Below are positions 62,772-64,000 of a stretch of 64,000 nucleotides of DNA, piece by piece; within the stretch, counting starts at the first letter, position 1; each line of letters begins with the position of its first letter. Source of the DNA: Chlorops oryzae (taxonomy: Eukaryota; Arthropoda; Insecta; Diptera; Chloropidae). The stretch covers positions 61,757,812 to 61,821,811 of the forward strand of contig CM035807.1 of the NCBI GenBank assembly GCA_020466095.1, in the 5' to 3' direction. The position numbers were made by a program, and so were the translations under genes. The notes beneath the pieces were generated by a model. The model ran no database searches. It saw only the letters and a list, made by a program, of their open reading frames with translations, and was not told where the DNA came from.

Positions 62772-64000
62772 ATGCATAAGGATTGCAAATCAGCAAACAG
62801 ATGTCGGATTTGTTCAAAGCCACATCACACTATATTGCATAGTCTTTTTACAGGAAATTCAGCTGAAACTCAGTCTGAAAATAGTGCTACTAATTCAGCT
62901 AACGTTTCTATAGTAGACAATCCATCTGATGACCACTCTGCGTCAGAAAAAAATATAACAATATTAACTTCTTCTGCCGCGCAACAAGTACTGCTTGCCA
63001 CAGTTTGAGTTAACGTGAAATTGAATAATAACTTATTCAAACTAAAAGCGCTTGTAGACCAAGGAGCCAAGGCATCTTTTATTACAGAAGATTCAGTTCA
63101 ACTACTTGGCCTTAAACAGATTCCAATTGCCTAAGCAATTTATGGAGTTAGCGGATCCAAGTCTGCTAATGTAAAACGATCAATTAATCTACAACTCTTG
63201 TCGCATTATAAACAATATCCAATGATTAACGTTAATGCTCTGGTTTTGAGCTCACTTACGTCATACAAACCTCTTTTGATAGAGGGTACACGTTTACCTG
63301 ACTTGGGTGATCTAAAGTTAGCAGATCCAGCCTACTTTAAGCCTGAAAAGATTGATCTAATTTTAGGTGCAGACATGTATGGAGAACTCTTATTAAAAGG
63401 TTCTAAGAAGCTTAAAGAGGGACTTTTACTACAAGAAACCATTTTCGGCTGGATGATATCCGGTCCTATTGAAAAGCCACTTGTTCCAAACAATCTACAA
63501 GCTAACATCTGATCCTTAGAAAATCAACTTCTTCTATTTTGAGAACAGGAAGAGTTAATAGAACCTAAACCATCCTCTTCAGAGGATGAAGCCTGTGAAA
63601 AACTATTTCAAAAAACATTTTCTCGTGACTCTACAGGTCGTTACACTGTACTCCTTCCTTTCAAAAGACTGCTCTTTGAAAACAAACTTCCTCTCTTTCA
63701 AAACACACACTTCCAAGCATTGAGAAGGTTCAACCAAATGGAAAATTCCTTCGAAAACCGTCCTCAGTTTGCTTCTAAATACAAGAAGTTTATGAACGAG
63801 TACGAAAGTTTGGGTCATATGGAAGAAATAGGCACATATCCACAAGACTTTCCTTCTAATTGTTATCTTTTACCGCATCATGGTGTGCTGCGCCAAGATA
63901 GCACAACAACCAGATTGCGAGTGGTTTTTGACGGAGGAAACCTGAGTTCAAATTCAACTTCACTCAACAGTGAACTGTCAGCAGGCCCAAAACTTCAAAA
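62772..64000 (+). pseudogene. BEL-C protease and RT N-terminus, several stops
   Basis: Pieces in order: CRICSKPHHTILHSLF (62798-62845), protease LKALVDQGAKASFITEDSVQ (63046-63105) with the DQGA motif, LADPAYFKPEKIDLILGADM (63320-63380), IFGWMISGP (63440-63466), GRYTVLLPFKR (63633-63668) and TTTRLRVVFDGG (63905-63940), the start of RT. Stops at 63006, 63133, 63510 and 63539 break it. The order is collinear with BEL-A, with which it shares motifs but not close sequence. Confidence 0.85.

Larger units (their letters stand above)
60990..64000 (+). mobile_element. BEL-C: BEL/Pao element, 5' part, runs off the window
   Basis: A 5' LTR (60990-61378), a primer-binding site, gag, protease and the start of RT follow in BEL order. 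Stops at 61669, 62758, 63006, 63133, 63510 and 63539 show that it is decayed. The 3' part is outside the window. It lies directly against the BEL-B fragment, and AACAT (60985-60989) is the expected target duplication. Confidence 0.88.

Noticed and set aside
1..64000. Host protein-coding gene
   Set aside because: Every protein motif recognised belongs to a transposable element or to sequence carried by one.

Overview
The window is almost entirely transposable elements. I recognise no host protein-coding gene, rRNA gene or functional tRNA gene. The element mix suggests a higher fly (Diptera), probably a tephritid-like species: mini-me/Helentron-type repeats with (GTCY)n runs, BEL/Pao and Gypsy LTR elements, mariner and Tc1-like elements, hAT and PIF/Harbinger MITEs, and Transib. 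This taxonomic guess is an inference. The labels A, B and C below are local to this window.

Layout. 1-12080: an old BEL/Pao element on the minus strand (BEL-A), with its integrase end off the left edge, split by Gypsy-A (2871-8565, 4-bp target duplication GCAG). Gypsy-A keeps Gag and protease, but its RT-RNase H-integrase core is replaced by a Gln/Pro-rich reading frame. Its long LTRs carry five tandem hairpins with covarying stems and a shared loop. 12080-18064: AT-rich debris, a decayed Helentron-like element, an isolated LTR and a Harbinger-type MITE. 18065-24759: a dead Tc1-like element with DD37E spacing, containing the coding-intact Gypsy-B (18090-23484). 25405-26691: a mariner broken by one missing A. 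27175-43267: four Helentron-like elements with different numbers of a ~126-bp repeat, two nested foldback MITEs, a transposase-like pseudogene beside a DUF4806-like pseudogene, a Transib (RAG1-related) transposase pseudogene, and a hAT MITE with another MITE inside it.

44441-53876: a terminal-inverted-repeat element with arrays of TTCGTA/TACGAA palindromes, split by Gypsy-C (44917-53019, target duplication CTTG). Gypsy-C encodes Gag with five CCHC knuckles, a well-formed -1 frameshift signal, a duplicated aspartic-protease motif and the C-terminal part of a Ulp1/SENP-type cysteine protease. It has no RT, RNase H or integrase. 55295-60989: a BEL fragment (BEL-B) split by a 5-kb foldback element with ~1.6-1.7 kb arms and several tRNA-like pol III modules. 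60990-64000: the 5' part of a third BEL element (BEL-C), with decayed gag and pol, running off the right edge.

How parts relate. Gypsy-B is the only element here with a complete replication protein set. Gypsy-A and Gypsy-C have LTRs and packaging-type proteins but would need RT and integrase from elsewhere. Their LTR pairs differ by only about 1% by eye, so they moved recently despite lacking these enzymes. The best candidates for something undescribed are the Gypsy-A hairpin array, Gypsy-C as a gag-protease-Ulp1 element, and the tRNA-like modules in the giant foldback.
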